Positions 47,166 through 60,905 of a stretch of 64,000 nt of DNA are shown here, one piece after another; within the stretch, counting starts at the first letter, position 1; the number at the start of each line of letters is the position of its first letter. The notes under the pieces were generated by a model, which ran no database searches, had not been told where the DNA came from, and saw only the letters and a list, made by a program, of their open reading frames with translations. The position numbers and the translations under genes were made by a program. Origin of the DNA: Scylla paramamosain (Eukaryota > Arthropoda > Malacostraca > Decapoda > Portunidae); the NCBI RefSeq assembly GCF_035594125.1, contig NC_087151.1, forward strand, positions 17,189,001-17,253,000, read 5' to 3'.

Positions 47166-48994
47166 TGTTACTGAACATAACATGTTTTTGGTAGAGTTAT
47201 TGTGTTTCTCCAAAAAGGGTATTTTGCATGAGTTTTAGCATTTTGGTACGCAAGTAGCTAAGAAAACACTTAAAAGACACACTTTTTTTTTGTTATATTG
47301 TTTTGTTTTCCCCATATACTGTGCTTTCCATGTTTTTTTTTTTTCGTTTTTATGCGTTTTTATGCTCAAAAACACTCATAAGACACGTTTCTGGAAATCT
47401 CGTTTCCTTTCCGCATATAGGGTGCTTTAAATGAATTTTTTTGGTGTTTTTGTACCTAAAAATGTCAAATACACTCAAAAATACACGTTTTTGGTAATGT
47501 TCTTTTTCCTGCATATAGTGTATTATTCATGCATTTTAGCGTTTCAGTATCTAAGCTCAAAAATACTTATAATATACGTTTCTTATAAAGATTTTTCGTT
47601 TCCCAGCATAGGGTAGGTTGCATGCATTTTCGCGTTTTTCTATGTAACAATCTCAAAATCACTTAAAATACTTATTTTGTCAATGTTTTATGCTTCCCAA
47701 TAAAAAGTCTTATGCATGCATTTTAGCCTTTTGGTACACAAGTAGCTCAAAAACTTTGAAAAGAGACATTTTTGGTAATATTATTTTGTTTTCTCATATA
47801 GGGCGCTTTTTAGAGTTATGGTGCCTATTACACTCATAAACACTCAAGACAGGTTTTTGGAAATCTCGTATCCTTTCCCAATAAATGGTGCTTTGCCTGC
47901 ATTTTGGTGGTTTGGTACCTGATAATGTAAAGTAAACTCAAACGTTTTTATTATTGTTGTTCTTTTTTTTCATGCGTTTTCGAGTTTTGTTACAAGCTCA
48001 AAAACACTCATAATACACGTTTTTCGTAATGTCCTTTCGTTTTCCCATATAGGGTACTTTCCATGGATTTTGGCGTTTTTACATGTAACAAGTTCAAAAA
48101 TTCTTAAAATACTTGTTTTGGGTAATTATTTTTTTATTTATTTATTTTTTTTTTTCTATATTGGGTGTTTGCATGCATTTTATCGCTTTGGTACGTAAGT
48201 AGCTCAAACACACTCAAAAGACATTTTTTTTTTTTTTTTTTTCCTTTACATGCTTTTAAGCTCTTTCATGCTTAGCACACTCATCAAGACTCAAAAGACT
48301 CATTTCTGTAAATGTCATTTCGTTTCCCTATATGAGGTGCTTTGCATGTATTTTGGCGTTATGGCACCTAACAATGTGAAATGCATTCAATATACACTGT
48401 TTTTGTAATGTTGTTTCTCCATATAGAGTGCTATTCATGCGTTTAAGTGTTTTTTTTACCGAAGCTCAAAAACACTCATAACACTTATTTCCCGCTATGT
48501 CATTTCGTTTCCCCATATAGGGTATTTTGAATGCATTTTGGCGTTATTGCACATAACATGATAAAAAAAAAACACTCAAAATACTTGTTTTTGATAATTT
48601 TATTATGTTTCTCTGAAAAGGGTGTTTTGCCTACGTTTTAGGGTTTTTGGTTTGTAAGTAACTCAAAAGTACTAAAAGGAAACGTTTTTGATAATATTCT
48701 CTTTTCCCACATATGGTGCTTTTCATTCTTTTTAACATTTTGGTGCCTAACACGCTCACAAACACTCAAAAGGCATGTTTCTGGACATGTTTCTTTTTCC
48801 ATTATATAGTTCTTTACATGCATTTTTGCGTTTTTGTACCTAACAATGTGAAGTACACTGAAAATGCACGTTTTAGGTAATGTTCTGTTCCACCATATAG
48901 AGTGCTATTTATTTCGTTTCCCTATATAGTGTATTTTGCATGGATTCTGGCGTTTTTCTACGTAATAAGCTCAAAAACACTCAAAATACACTTT

Positions 48995-49001
48995 TGCGCG
49001 C

Positions 49002-49055
<54 letters not shown>

Positions 49056-49056
49056 G
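48995..49056. repeat. (TG)n microsatellite
   Basis: About 60 bp of CG/TG then TG dinucleotides inside a satellite monomer. Confidence 0.95.
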
Positions 49057-49454
49057 TTTCTCCATAAAAGGTGTTTCACATGCCTTTTAGCATTTTGGTA
49101 CGTAAGTACTTCAAAAACATTCAAAAGACAAGTTGTTGGTATTGTTGTTTTGTTTTTCATATAAGGTTCTTTCCATTCTTTTTAGTGTTTTGGTGCCTAG
49201 CACCCATATGAGTTTTTGAGTTTGTTACCTACTCAATACGTTTCTGGAAATCTCTTTTCATTTCTACAACAGTAACAAGCTAAAAAAAAAATCTCCAAAT
49301 ACTTGCTTTTGGTAATGTTATTATTTTATCTATAAAGGATGTTTTGCATGCGTTTTGGTATTTTGGTTCATAATTAGCTCAAAACACTAAAAAGAGACGT
49401 TTTTTTTTTGGTAATATTATTTTGTTTTTCTATATACTGTGTTTTTCATGCTTT

Positions 49455-50292
49455 GTCCGACTGCCGTTTACCCACGCTTGGTGACCAAGCAGCCGATAGC
49501 AGGCAGCCAGGACAACCCCTTTGGGGGGACGAAAGGGTAGTGGGCAGAGCCAGCACTACTCACACCTACCATCTTCAATGGCACAGGTGATGCGAAACCT
49601 ACTTGCCGAGGTCGCCCCCGACAGAATTCCAGTCTGATGATGCCCCCCTCAGACCAGGCGGTTGGCTACCTGAGCTACTTGGCCTGCCGCAGCACGAAAC
49701 ACCAGTTTGCAGACTACGAGCTCTGCTAGGACGCCCTTGGTCCTCAGGACGAACACAGAGGCTCTATGCCCGCCCCTCGGACCCGGGGGGGACTGATACC
49801 GCATCCACACCGTGTACCCCATTATCAAAGCCATCAACCCGCTGGTATTTGAAGGCAGGAAGAGCGCTACCCCCCCACCAGCGGGCCGTCATCCCAGGAA
49901 CGCCAGAGTGACTACTGATGTCGAGGGTAAGTGGGTTTGGCCCACCGACGCGGCAAATCACCCTGACGGCCCCCACCCCAACAAGATAGAGAACTTGAAA
50001 GAGCAGAAGGACTCCGGATCAGTGAAGCTGTTCTGGGCTCCGAAGCCTGGCGGAACCCCATTACTCTATGAATGTCTGAGAAGGGAGGATGGATTATTGT
50101 CCAACTCCCCGCCTCACATTCATCTCGTGGGGAAGCACTTTAGCCGTAGGCCCAATCCTCCAGGCTTGTTCCTACATTACCAGCGGGCGCCACTAGGAGG
50201 CAAACTTCCCCAGTAACTAAGTCTCAAGGAGGGTTTTCACGTCACTCGGGGAGTCACGGCATGACACCATCCCGGGCCCTCCAGGAGTCATA
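49455..50292 (+). repeat. Unidentified interspersed repeat, longer copy, at satellite orientation switch
   Basis: About 840 bp of GC-richer DNA unlike its surroundings. From about 49792 to 50290 it aligns by eye with 55325-55850 (shared landmarks: GTACCGCATCC-type start, GGCGGAACCCCATTA/AGCGGAACCCCATTA, AAGGGAGGAT, GTTTTCACGTCACT, GAGTCATAGTTAC end). A plus-strand open frame of 134 codons exists at 49812-50216, but the other copy has stops and indels, so coding is unproven. The left flank is reverse satellite and the right flank forward satellite. Family unknown to me. Confidence 0.7.
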
Positions 50293-53200
50293 GTTACCAA
50301 AAACAAGTATTTTGAGTGTTTTTGAGCTTGTTATGTTTAAAAATACATGGCAAAGTACCCTAAACAGGGAGACAAAAAGACATTATGAGAAACATTGTTA
50401 TGAGTGCTTTTGACCTTATTACGTACAAAAACGCGAAAACGCATTAATAGTACTCTATATGGAAAAATACAGCAATATAACCAAAAACGTGTATTCTGCT
50501 TTTTTTTTTTTTTTACATTGATAGGTGCCAAAACTCCAAAATGTATGCAAAGCCCTGTAAATGGAGATACCAATCGACATTACAAGAAACGTGTATTTTT
50601 ATTTTTTTTATTTATTTATTTATTTATTTTAGCATGTTAAGCATCAAAATGCTGAAAAAAAAAAAAAATATTGAAATCATCCCATATTGGAATACAAAGC
50701 AACATTACGAGAGACGTATATTGTGGGTTTTTTTTTAGCATCTTAGGTACCAAAACGCGATAACACTTTATTAGCACTCTATATGGTTGAAAAGAACATA
50801 ATAAAAAATGTGTATCCTGAGTGTTTTTCACATTCTTAGGTACCAAAACGCCAAACCACTTGCATAGCCCCCTATATGGGGAATCAAAACGATATTACAC
50901 GAAACGTATTTCAGTGTTTTTATGAATGTTAGCTACCATAACGTTAAAAAGCATAAAAAGCACCCTATCTGGGAAAAGAAACACATTACTAGAAACGTGT
51001 CTTTTCAGTAATTTTCAGCTTCTTACCTACCAAAACGCTAAAATGCATGCTAAACAGAAATTATGGAGGAACATAATAACATTACGAAAAACAATTATTT
51101 TGAGTGTTTTGAAGTTGTTACGTACAAAAGCGCCAAATTGCATGCAAAATACACTATAAAGGGAAACGAAAGGAAATTATGAGAGATGTGTATTATGACT
51201 TTAGTTAAAACGCATGAGGAGCACTTTATAGGGAAAAGTACAATATTACCAAAAAAAAAAATGTGTCTTTTCAGTGTATTTCACTTTGGTTGGTACCAAA
51301 ACGCCAAAATGCATACAGCACCCAATATCGGGAAAGGAAATGACATTTCCAAAAAAATGTGTCGGTTTAGTGTTTATCAGCATTTTATGCACAAAAACGC
51401 TAAAAATCATGAAAAACATCTTATATGTGAGAAGAAAACTACTGAAAAGTGTCTTCTGAGTGTTTATAAGTTACTTACATACCCTAAAACGCATGCAAAA
51501 ATACTTACATACCATAAAACACATGCAAAAATACTTTTATTGAGAAACAGAATGATAACAATAACTAATTATAACGTTTACCAAAAAAAAAAAATGTATT
51601 TTGAGTGATTTGAGTTTGTTATGTAGAAAAACGTAAAAATACATGCAAAGGACCCTCTAGGAGGAAACGAAAAAACATTACGTGAAACGTAAATTATGAG
51701 AGTTTTTGAGCTTCTTAGGTACCAGATTGCTTACACGGATAAATAGCACTCTATATGGAGAAACAGAACAACATTACTAAAAAGGGGTATTTTCAATGTA
51801 TTACACGTTGTTAGGTACCAAAACTGAAATGCATACAAAGCACTCTATATAGGGAAAAGAAACATTTCCAGAAACATGTCTTTTGGGTGTTTATAAGCGT
51901 GTTAGGCACCAAAACTCTATAAAACATGAAAAGCTCCTTGTATGCAAAGAAAAGAAAATTACTAAAAATGAGTCTTTTGATTGTTTTTTTTTTTTTCTTT
52001 TTTCCTGCTACTTATGTACCAAACGCTAACATGCATGTAAAACACCCATTATGGAAAAACGGAATAATATTAGAAGAAACAAATATTTTAAGGTTTTGAG
52101 GTTGTTGCGTACAAAAACGTCAAAATCCATGTGAAGTATTCTATATGGGGAACAGAAGGGACATTACAAAAAACGTGTATTGTGAGTGTTTTTTAGCTTC
52201 TAGGGCACCAGAAATCGAAAACACATAAATAGTACTTTATATGGAAAAAAAAAAAAAAATGACCAAAAACGTATATTTTCAGTGCATTTCATAATTTTAA
52301 GTACCAAAACGCCAAAATGCATACAAAACGCACTTTATGGGGAAATAAACGTCTCTTTAGAGTGTTTAAGAGAGTGTTAGTTACCAAGATTCTAAGAAGC
52401 ATAGAAAGAAACCTACATGAAGGAAACAAAACATTACCAAAAAAAGTATCTTTTGAGTGTTTTTTGTTTTTTTTCAGTTACTTACGCACCAAAACGCTAA
52501 AACTCATACAAAACACACTTCATGGGGAAACAGAATAACTTTACCAGAAACAAGAATTTTGATTGTTTTTGAGCCTGTTACTTACAAAAACGCCTAAATG
52601 CATGAAAAGTACCCTATATCACGAAATGAAAAGACATTACGAGAAACGTGTATTATGATTATTATGTTTTTGAGCTTATTAGATAATAGAAATGCTAAAA
52701 CGCATGAATATCACTTTATATTAAGAAACAGAAGAACATTACCAAAAACGTTTCTTTTCTATGTTATTTGACATTGTTAGGTAGCAAAAAACCCGAAATG
52801 CATGCAAATTACTATATACATGGAAGAGAAAAAACATTATAAGAAACGTGTAATATGAGTGTTTTTAAGCTTCTTAGCTACGAAAAAGCTAGAACGCATA
52901 GAATAGCATTCTATATGGAGAAAAGAACAGCATTACCAAAAAAGTACAATTTAAATGTTTTTCATATTGTTAGGTATAAAAACCAAAAAAGGCATGGAAA
53001 GCACTCTGTATGAAGAAAGGAAACGAGATTTTAAGAAATGTGTCTAATGAGTGTTTTTTTGAGCGAGTTAGGCACCAACCCGAATGTTGTTCCGTTCAAA
53101 AACACCAAAATGCATGGAATGTACCGTTTATAGGGAAATGAAAGAGCATTACAAGAAACTTGTATTATTAGTGTATTTGAGCTTCTTAAATACCAAAACG

Positions 53201-55028
53201 CTAAAACGCACAAATAGCACTCTATATGGAGAAACAGAAGTGTTTTTATTTTCACATTGTTGGGTACGAAAACACTAATCTGCATGGAAAGCACACTACA
53301 TAGGTAAACGAAACAACATTTACAGAAACACGTCTTTTGGGTGTCTATGAGCGTGTTAGGCACCAAAACGCTAAAAAAAAAAAAAAAAAAAAAATGAAAT
53401 GAAAGAGCATTACAAGAAACTTGTATTATTAGTGTATTTGATCTTCTTAGATACCAAAACACTAAAACGCACAAACAGCATTCTATATGGAGAAACAGAA
53501 CAGTGTTTTTATTTTCACATTGTTGGGTATGAAAACATTAATCTGCATGGAAAACACACTACATAGGTAAACGAAACAACATTTACAGAAACATGTCTTT
53601 TGAGTGTCTATGAGCGTGTTAGGCACCAAAACGCTAAGAAAAAAAAAAAAAAAAAAAAAAAAAGCATGGAAAGCACCCTATACAAGAATGCAAAACATTA
53701 CCAAAAACATGTCTTTTGGGTGTTTTCAGCTACTTACGTTCCAAAACGCCTAAACGCATGGAATACACTATTAAGAAAATTAATAACATTACCAAAAACA
53801 AGTATTTTGAGTGTTTTTCAGCCTATAACGGGAAACAAGAAAACATTACATTTTGAGCTTCTTAGGTACCAAAACACCAAATCACATGAATACCACTAGA
53901 TATGGAGAAACAGAACATTACAGAAAATATGTATATTGAGTGTATTTCACATTCTTAGGTGCCATAACGACAAAATGCATGCAAAGCGTCCTATATGGGG
54001 AATGGAAACGAAATGTCAAGAAACGCGTCTTTTGAGTGTTTTGAGTGAGAACTGTTAGGCGCAAAAAACGCTAAAAATCATGGAAAGCACCCTATATGGG
54101 AAATTAAAACAACTTTAACAAAAAACGTGTCTTTTGACTGTTTTTGAGGTACTTATGTAACAAAACGCTAAAACGCTAATCTTTATGGAGAAACAGAATA
54201 ACATTACCAAAAAAAAACAAGTATTGTGAATGTTTTTTAGCTTATAACATAAAAAAAATGCCAAAATGCATAAAAAATACTCTATATGTGGAAATGAAAA
54301 GACATCACGAGAAAAGTGTATTATGAGTGCTTTTAAGTTTCCCAGGTACGAAAACGCTAAAAAGCAGTCGATATGGAGAAACAGAACAATATTACCGAAA
54401 ACATGTTTTTTTGAGTGTATTTTAACATTGTTATTTACTAAAAAGCCAAAATGCATACAAAGCCACTTATATTGGGAAACGAAACGACATTGCAAGAAAC
54501 GTATCTTTTGAGTGTTTTTCCTGCATGTTAGACTCTAAAACGCTAAAAAACATGGAAAGCACCCTATATGGAAATAGATAACATTACCCAAAAAAATTTT
54601 CTTTTGAGGGTTTTTCAGCTTCTTATCCCCTTATGAAGTAGCAGAATAACTTTACCAAAAACAAGTATTTTGAGTTTTTCTTTTTTTTTTTTTGGTGTTT
54701 AAAAATGCCAAAATGTATGCAAAATACACTATATAGGGAAATTAAAGGACAGTATGAGAGACGTGATTCTTAGGGATCTAAGCGCAAAAATGCATGAATA
54801 GCACTCCATGTGGGGAAACAGAACATGTATTTTAACTGTATTTCACATTGTTGAATACCAAAACATCAAAATACATGCATAGCAGGGGTGAAAACAAACG
54901 ACATTTCAAGAAACGTGTCTTTTCGGGGTTTATCAGCATGTTAGGCACCAAAACGCTAAAAAAACAAAAAAAACATGGAAAACACAATGTATGGGAAAAC
55001 AAAATAACATTATAAAAAATATCTCTTT
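50293..55028 (+). repeat. ~95-bp satellite, forward orientation, block C1
   Basis: About 50 monomers in forward orientation with the same five-type order as block B5 read in reverse (linkers GCTTCTTAGGTACC, CACATTGTTAGGTACC, GCGTGTTAGGCACC, GCTACTTACGTACC, GCTTGTTACGTACA). A segment of about 310 bp is tandemly duplicated near 53090-53370 and 53395-53635. No gene. Confidence 0.85.
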
Positions 55029-55192
<164 letters not shown>

Positions 55193-55324
55193 AGTAACAG
55201 TATAAGAGTACCGAAAACGTGTATTTTGAAGGTTTTTTGAGCCTGTTATGTAGAAAAATGTCCATATGCATGCAAAGTTCTCTCTATATATATATAAAAA
55301 ACGAAAAGAAATTACGAGAAACGT
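55193..55324 (+). repeat. Satellite monomer(s) between microsatellite and unknown repeat
   Basis: Forward-oriented monomer sequence (agcctgttatgtagaaaaatg, atgcatgcaaag, acgagaaacgtggtacc) that ends where the second unknown repeat begins. Confidence 0.75.
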
Positions 55325-55850
55325 GGTACCGCATCCGCACCGTGTACCCCTGATTAAAGCCATGAACCAGCTGAGTTTCTGGCAGGAAGAGGGCTGCCAT
55401 GCCCCCAGAGGGCCGTCATCCTGGAAACGCTAGCGTGACTATTGTATCCCAGGCAAAATGGATTTGGCGCTGAACTCAGCAAATCACACCGACGGCCCCC
55501 ACCCAAACTGGATAGAGAACCCGAAAGAGCAGGAAGACTCCAGATTAATGAGGCTGTTAAGGGAACCGAAGCCTAGCGGAACCCCATTATTCTACGACCG
55601 TATGATAAGGGAGGATTGAATATTGTCCATCTCCCCGCCTCACGTTCGTCTCATAGGGAGTCAGGTTAGCCAAGGGACCAATCCTGAACTTCACGAACAG
55701 GTTTGTTCCTTCGTTACCAGCGGACGCCACGTGGAGGCACACTTTCCCTGTAATTAAGTCCCAAGTAGGGTTTTCACGTCACTTAGGTTATTTGTGGCAC
55801 AACATCAACCTAGGCCCTACAGGAATCATAGTTACTCCTGAGTCATAGTT
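55325..55850 (+). repeat. Unidentified interspersed repeat, shorter copy
   Basis: A 5'-truncated relative of 49455-50292, aligned over its last ~500 bp at perhaps 75-80% identity by eye. It ends GGAATCATAGTTACTCCTGAG with a short echo GAGTCATAGTTACTCAG. Both flanks are forward satellite. The reading frame present in the longer copy is disrupted here. Confidence 0.7.
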
Positions 55851-58800
55851 ACTCAGTGTTTTTGAGTTTTTTAGGTACCAAAACGCAAAAATGCACAAAT
55901 TGCACTGTATATGGACAAACAGAACAAAATTACGAAAAACATGTATTTACAGTATATTTCACGTTGTTAGGTATCAAACCGCCAAAATACACCGAAAACA
56001 CCCTATATGGTGAAATGAAACAAGATTTTTTGAAAAAATTCTTTTGAGTGTTTATGAGTGCTAGGCACAATAACGCCAAAAAGCATAGAAAACACCCTGT
56101 ATGAGAAAACAAACAAACAAAAAAATTACGAAAAACGTCTCCTTTCAGTTTTTTGAGCTACTTTCCTACTAAAACGCTAAAACGCATGAAGAAAAAAAAA
56201 CACCTTTTATGGAGGAAAGGAATAACATTACCAAAAACAATAATTTTTAGTGTTTGAGAAATATGCCAAAATGCAGGCAAAGAATCCTATATAGGGAAAC
56301 GAAACGACTCCACAAGAAACGTGTATTATGTGAGTTTTTGAGCTTTCTAGGTACCAAAACGCTAATACGCATGAAATGTACTTTATATGAAGAAACAGAA
56401 CAACACCAAAAAAATAAAATAAAAAGAATATATATATTTCGAGCATTTTTTTTTTTTTTCTCACATTTTAGGTACCAAACGCCAAAATGCATGCATTACC
56501 TCCGATAAGGGAATAGAAACAGCATTTTCAGAAACGTATTTTTTAATGTTCTTTTAAGTATTACATATTAAAATGCTAAAAAGCATGGAGAGCACCCTAT
56601 ATAAGAATAAAAAATAACATTCCCAAAAACGTTTCTGTTGAGTGTTTTTCAGCTATCTTTGTACTAAAACCCTAAAACTCATGCAAAACACTATGGAGAA
56701 ACAGAACAACATTACAAAAAAATAAGCATTTAGAGTGTTTTTGAGTTTGTTACATACAAAACATCCAAATTCATGGAAAATACGTTATATGGGAAAAACG
56801 AAAGGACATTACGAAAAACGTTTTTTTTTTGTGTGTGTGTGTGTGTTAGTGCTTCTCAGGTACCAAAACCTATAAAACGCATGAATAGTACTCTATATGG
56901 AGAAACAGAACAACATTACCAAAAAAAATTTGTATTTTCATTGTTAGGTACCAAAACGCATAGCACACTATAGTGGGAAAGGAAACGAATATTCCCGAAA
57001 CATGTCTTTTGAGTATTTTAGAGAGTGCAAGGCACCTTAACGCTAAAAACATGGAAAGTACCCTGTATGGGAAAACAAAACAACATAACAAAAAACGTCT
57101 TTTTTCACAGTTTTTGAGATACACAACGCATGCAAAACACCCTTTATGTAGAAACACAATAACACTACAAAAACAAGTATTTTTAGTGTTTTTAAGCTCG
57201 TTAGCTAGTTAGAAAACACCAAAATGCATGGAAATTACCCTCTATAGCGAAACGAAAAGATATTACGACAAACGTGTTTTTTTCTTTTGAGCTTCTTAGT
57301 TACCAAAACGCTAAAAAGCATGAATACCACATTATATGGGGAAACAGAACAACGTTATCAAAAACGTCTATTTTGAGTGTATTTCACATTGTTAGACACC
57401 AAAACGCCAAAATAGATACAAATCACGCGATATAGGAAAAGGAAACGAGATTTCTATAAACGTGTTTTTTCAGTGTATGAAAGTGCTAGGCACCGAATCG
57501 ATAAAAAGCATGGAAAGAAAAGTATAAAGGAAATCAGAACTACCAAAATTTACCAAAAAAATCTCTTTTCATTGTTTTTTAGCTACTTACATACCTAAAC
57601 GCTAAAACGCATAGAAAAAAAAAAAACCCTTTATGGAGAAACAAAATAACTTTAACAAAGACGTGTATTATGAGTGTTTTTGAGCTTGCTACGTAGAAAA
57701 TGCTGACATGCATGCAAACTACTCTGTTTGGTGAAAGACATTATGTGAAACGTGTTTTATAAGAGTTTTGGAGCTTCTAAGGTACCAAAACTCTATATGG
57801 AGATACAGAACAAGTTTATCAAAAATATTTTGATTATTTTTCACATTGTTATGTACAAAAATGGGAAAAAGGCATGCAAAACACTTTATTTGGGGAAAAG
57901 AAACGATTTTTCCATAAACGTGTCTTTTGAGTGTTTATGAGTGTTTTAGGTACCAAAACGCTTAAAAGAATGGAAAGTACCCTATATGGGAAAACAAATG
58001 AAGATTACCAAAAGCGTGTCTTTTGAGCTATTTACATACTAAAAGGCTAAAAATGATGCAAAACACCCATTATGTAGAAAAGAATAACATTACCAAAAAA
58101 ACAAGTATTTTTGAGTGTTTTTAGCTTGTTACATGGAAAAACGCGGAAATGCATGTAAAGTACCCTGTATTGAGAAACAAAAAGACGTTACTAAAAACGT
58201 GTATTTTGAGTGTTTTTGAGCTTCTAAGGTCCCATAACGATGAAACGAATAAATAGCACTCTGTATGGAGAAATAGAACATTATAGAAACTTGTATTTTA
58301 AGTTTATTCACAACGTTAGATAGTAAAACGCCAAAATACATGCACAGCACCCTATATAAAGAAAGGAAATCAAATTTCCAGAAGCGTGTCTTTTGAATGT
58401 TTATGAGCGTGCTAGGCACAAAAACGTTAAAAAGCATGGAGAGCACCATATATGGGAAAATAATACTTTACCAAAAAACATGCCTTTTCTGTCTTTTTGA
58501 GATATTTCTGTACCAAAACGCTAAAAAAGAGCAACCTTTATGGAAAAACACAATAACATGACAAAAAAAAAAACAAGTATTTTACGTGTTTTTAAGCATG
58601 TCTTTTCTTAAAATGTCTTTTGAGTATGAGTTATGTACCAAAACTGTGAAAAGCAGTTAAAACACCTTTTATGGAGAAACACAATAATTTATCGAAAAAC
58701 GTGGATTTTGAGTATTTTTGAGCTTGTTACGTACAAAACACCAAAATCCATTCATCCCTATATGCGGAAACGAAAGAACATGAGTGTTTTTGTGCTTCTA

Positions 58801-59567
58801 AGTTACCAAAAAGCTAAAACCCACAAATTGCACCCTATATGAATAAACAGAAAAATATTAACACAGACGTGTATTTTCAGTGTATTTCACATTGCTAGAT
58901 AGTAAAACACCAAAGTCCATACTAAATACCCTAAATGGGGAAAAAACGACATTTCCAAGAACTTGTATTTTGAGTGTTTATGAACGTGTTAGGCACAGCA
59001 ACGCTAAAAAGCATAGAAAGTACCCTATATGGGAAAACAAAACAATATAACCAAAAACATGTCATTTATTGTTTTCAGTTATTTAGGTACCAAAACGCTA
59101 AAAAGCATGGAAAACACCCCTCATGGAGAAATAGAATAACATTACCAAAAACAAATATTTCCAGTGTTTTCACCGACAAAATTCATGCAAAGTACGTTAC
59201 ATTCGGAGACGAAAAGAAATTATGAAGAGCGTGTATTTTGAGTGTTTTTGAGCTTCTGAGATACCAAATTACTGAAAGGCATAAACAGCCCTCTATATGG
59301 AGAAACAGAAAAACATTACAAAAAATGTGTATATTTAGAGTGTTTTACATTGTTAGTTGCCATAGCGCCAAAGCACCCAATATGAGGAGAAGAAACGACA
59401 ATCCCAGAAATGAGTTTTTTTATTGTTCATGAGCGTGTTAGGCGCAAAAATGCTATAAAAGCATAGAAAGCACCTTACATGGGAAAAGAAAACAATATTT
59501 CCAAAAATGTGTTCTCTGAGTGTTTTTGAGCTACTTAAGTACCAAAAACGTTAACAAGCACGCAAAA
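55851..59567 (+). repeat. ~95-bp satellite, forward orientation, block C2, 5-monomer higher-order repeat
   Basis: About 39 monomers. The type-1 monomer (GGTACCAAAACGC...GCATGAATAGCACTC) recurs near 56865, 57300, 57780, 58230, 58802 and 59262, a spacing of 435-570 bp and mostly around 460. The last monomer breaks off at the CR1 fragment. Confidence 0.85.
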
Positions 59568-59815
59568 GAAAATTTAGGTTTAAGATAGAGATAGGAAGAA
59601 ATTGGTTCTCGAATAGAGTGGTAGATGACTGGAAAAGACTTAATAATCATGTAGTTAGTACTAAGACATTAGAGAGCTTTAAGAAAAGATTAGGCGGGTT
59701 TATGGATGGGGATGATAGATGGAAATAGGTAGGTATATTTCATACAGGGACTGCCACATGTAAGCCTGGTCGCTTCTTGCAGCTTCCCTTATTTGTTATG
59801 TTCTTAAGTGGATTA
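59568..59815 (+). mobile_element. CR1-type LINE 3' end (5'-truncated)
   Basis: An open stretch 59570-59728 (FKIEIGRNWFSNRVVDDWKR, then LESFKKRLGGFMDG) is the extreme C-terminus of a CR1-group ORF2. It is followed by a short 3' untranslated part (CTGCCACATGTAAGCCTGG, CTTCTTGCAGCTTCCCTTAT) and a TTATGTTCTTA tail, the usual 3' signature of CR1-group elements in arthropods as I recall it. It is a dead-on-arrival truncated insertion at the end of the satellite. Confidence 0.75.
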
Positions 59816-59859
59816 CATATTTATGACACGCTACAAAAATTCGCTTTGCTCAGGAGTGA
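59816..59859. other. Short spacer
   Basis: Sequence between the CR1 fragment and the LINE copy 2 leader. Not assigned. Confidence 0.3.
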
Positions 59860-59950
59860 CCTTGAGTTACCTGTGTATGCAAGTGGCATTGCTTGTTTTC
59901 TGAGTTTTGTGGTTTATTTTCTCTTGCCTGTGTGCTGAAAAACCCTGAAG

Positions 59951-60871
59951 ATGGTGATGAGTGCGTGTGGTTCATGCGACGAGAGTGTGGCGAACAGGCA
60001 AAGGGCTGTGGCATGCGAGAGATGCATGGCCTGGTTCCATGTAGCCTGTGTGGGTATGAGGGAAGCCAACGTGAAGGCGCTGGGGTTTGAGCTTCTGGTG
60101 TTCCTATGCAGGGAATGCCTGAGCAAGAGCTTCAATGAGTGGAGGAGCCTGAATGAGGAAAAAGAAGAAAGAAGAGTGGAGCAGAGCACCCAGACAGAAA
60201 ACTTGATGAAAGAGGCAGAAGCACAGACGATGAGGACTGAAGAGAGAAAAGACCACCAAGAAGTGGTGGAAGTGGTTAGAATAGACAGACGTTAAAGGAA
60301 GAAAAGAATGATGATCAAGAATGCCCCAGTACATGTCACTAGAGACAGCATGGTCAGGAAGATTCCTGCCTTCGTGAGAAAGGAAATTGAGTGCACCAGC
60401 ATGGGAGGTACTAAGATCCAAGACATCCAGAGGAAAGTCAAGGAAGTGCAAGAAATGGAAGAAAGAAGCCTGCTAGTGACTCAAGGAGGAGGCAACAATT
60501 TAGTATAGACAGGTGCTGAAGAAACAGTAAAGGAAGTGATAGAAGCAGTGAAGGCAGCAGAAGAAAAGATGTGTGTGGCTGTGGTGGGGGTCCTGCGGCG
60601 CCCACGGGAAGGAGTGCAGTACGAGAAGGTCAGAAGAGAAACGAACTGCAAGATATGCATGGAACTCATGAAGGTCAAGATGGAATGGATGGCAGAGAAG
60701 AAGGGTAACGTGAGCTTCCTAGACATGGATGGGATCCTCGACCAGGACAAATTCTATGGGAGAGACGGGGTCCATCTCAACCACAACGGGAATGAGAAGC
60801 CAGGACAACGAGTGGATGAGGGCGAGGCAAGTGAGTTGTGTGGACAAGGCATGACAAGGAGGACCCACTGA
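59951..60871 (+). pseudogene. LINE ORF1 (PHD finger + SGNH esterase-like), copy 2
   Basis: From the ATG at 59951, the PHD-type finger is complete: CGSC, CERC, MAWFHVAC and LCREC. A Glu-rich linker follows, then a TAA at 60293-60295 where copy 1 reads His-Pro. The second frame (60308-60508) has TRDSMVRK, where the block I Gly of GDS is Arg, and the GGGNN block, then a stop. The third frame (60536-60871) has VAVVGVLRRPREG, NVSFLDMDGIL and the block V catalytic pair DGVHLNHNG. SGNH esterase domains fused to PHD fingers are described for CR1-like ORF1 proteins; their role in transposition is unclear. Broken by two stops. Confidence 0.8.
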
Positions 60872-60905
60872 TGACAGCGAACATGGAAGAGAAGAGACTA
60901 ACCAG

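Larger units (their letters stand above)
43508..49450 (-). repeat. ~95-bp satellite, reverse orientation, block B5, clear 5-monomer higher-order repeat
   Basis: About 60 monomers. Five linker types recur in fixed order: CCTAAGAAGCTC, then GTAACAAGCTC, then CATAAGTAGCTC, then CCTAACACGCTC, then CCTAACAATGTGAAA, giving a higher-order period of about 475 bp (one complete cycle runs from about 44848 to about 45325). It includes a 138-bp palindrome (47028-47165) and a TG microsatellite (48995-49056). Confidence 0.85.

Noticed and set aside
49812..50216. 134-codon frame in the unknown repeat as a real gene
   Set aside because: The second copy has indels and stops in the same stretch and no family is recognised; reported only as part of the repeat.
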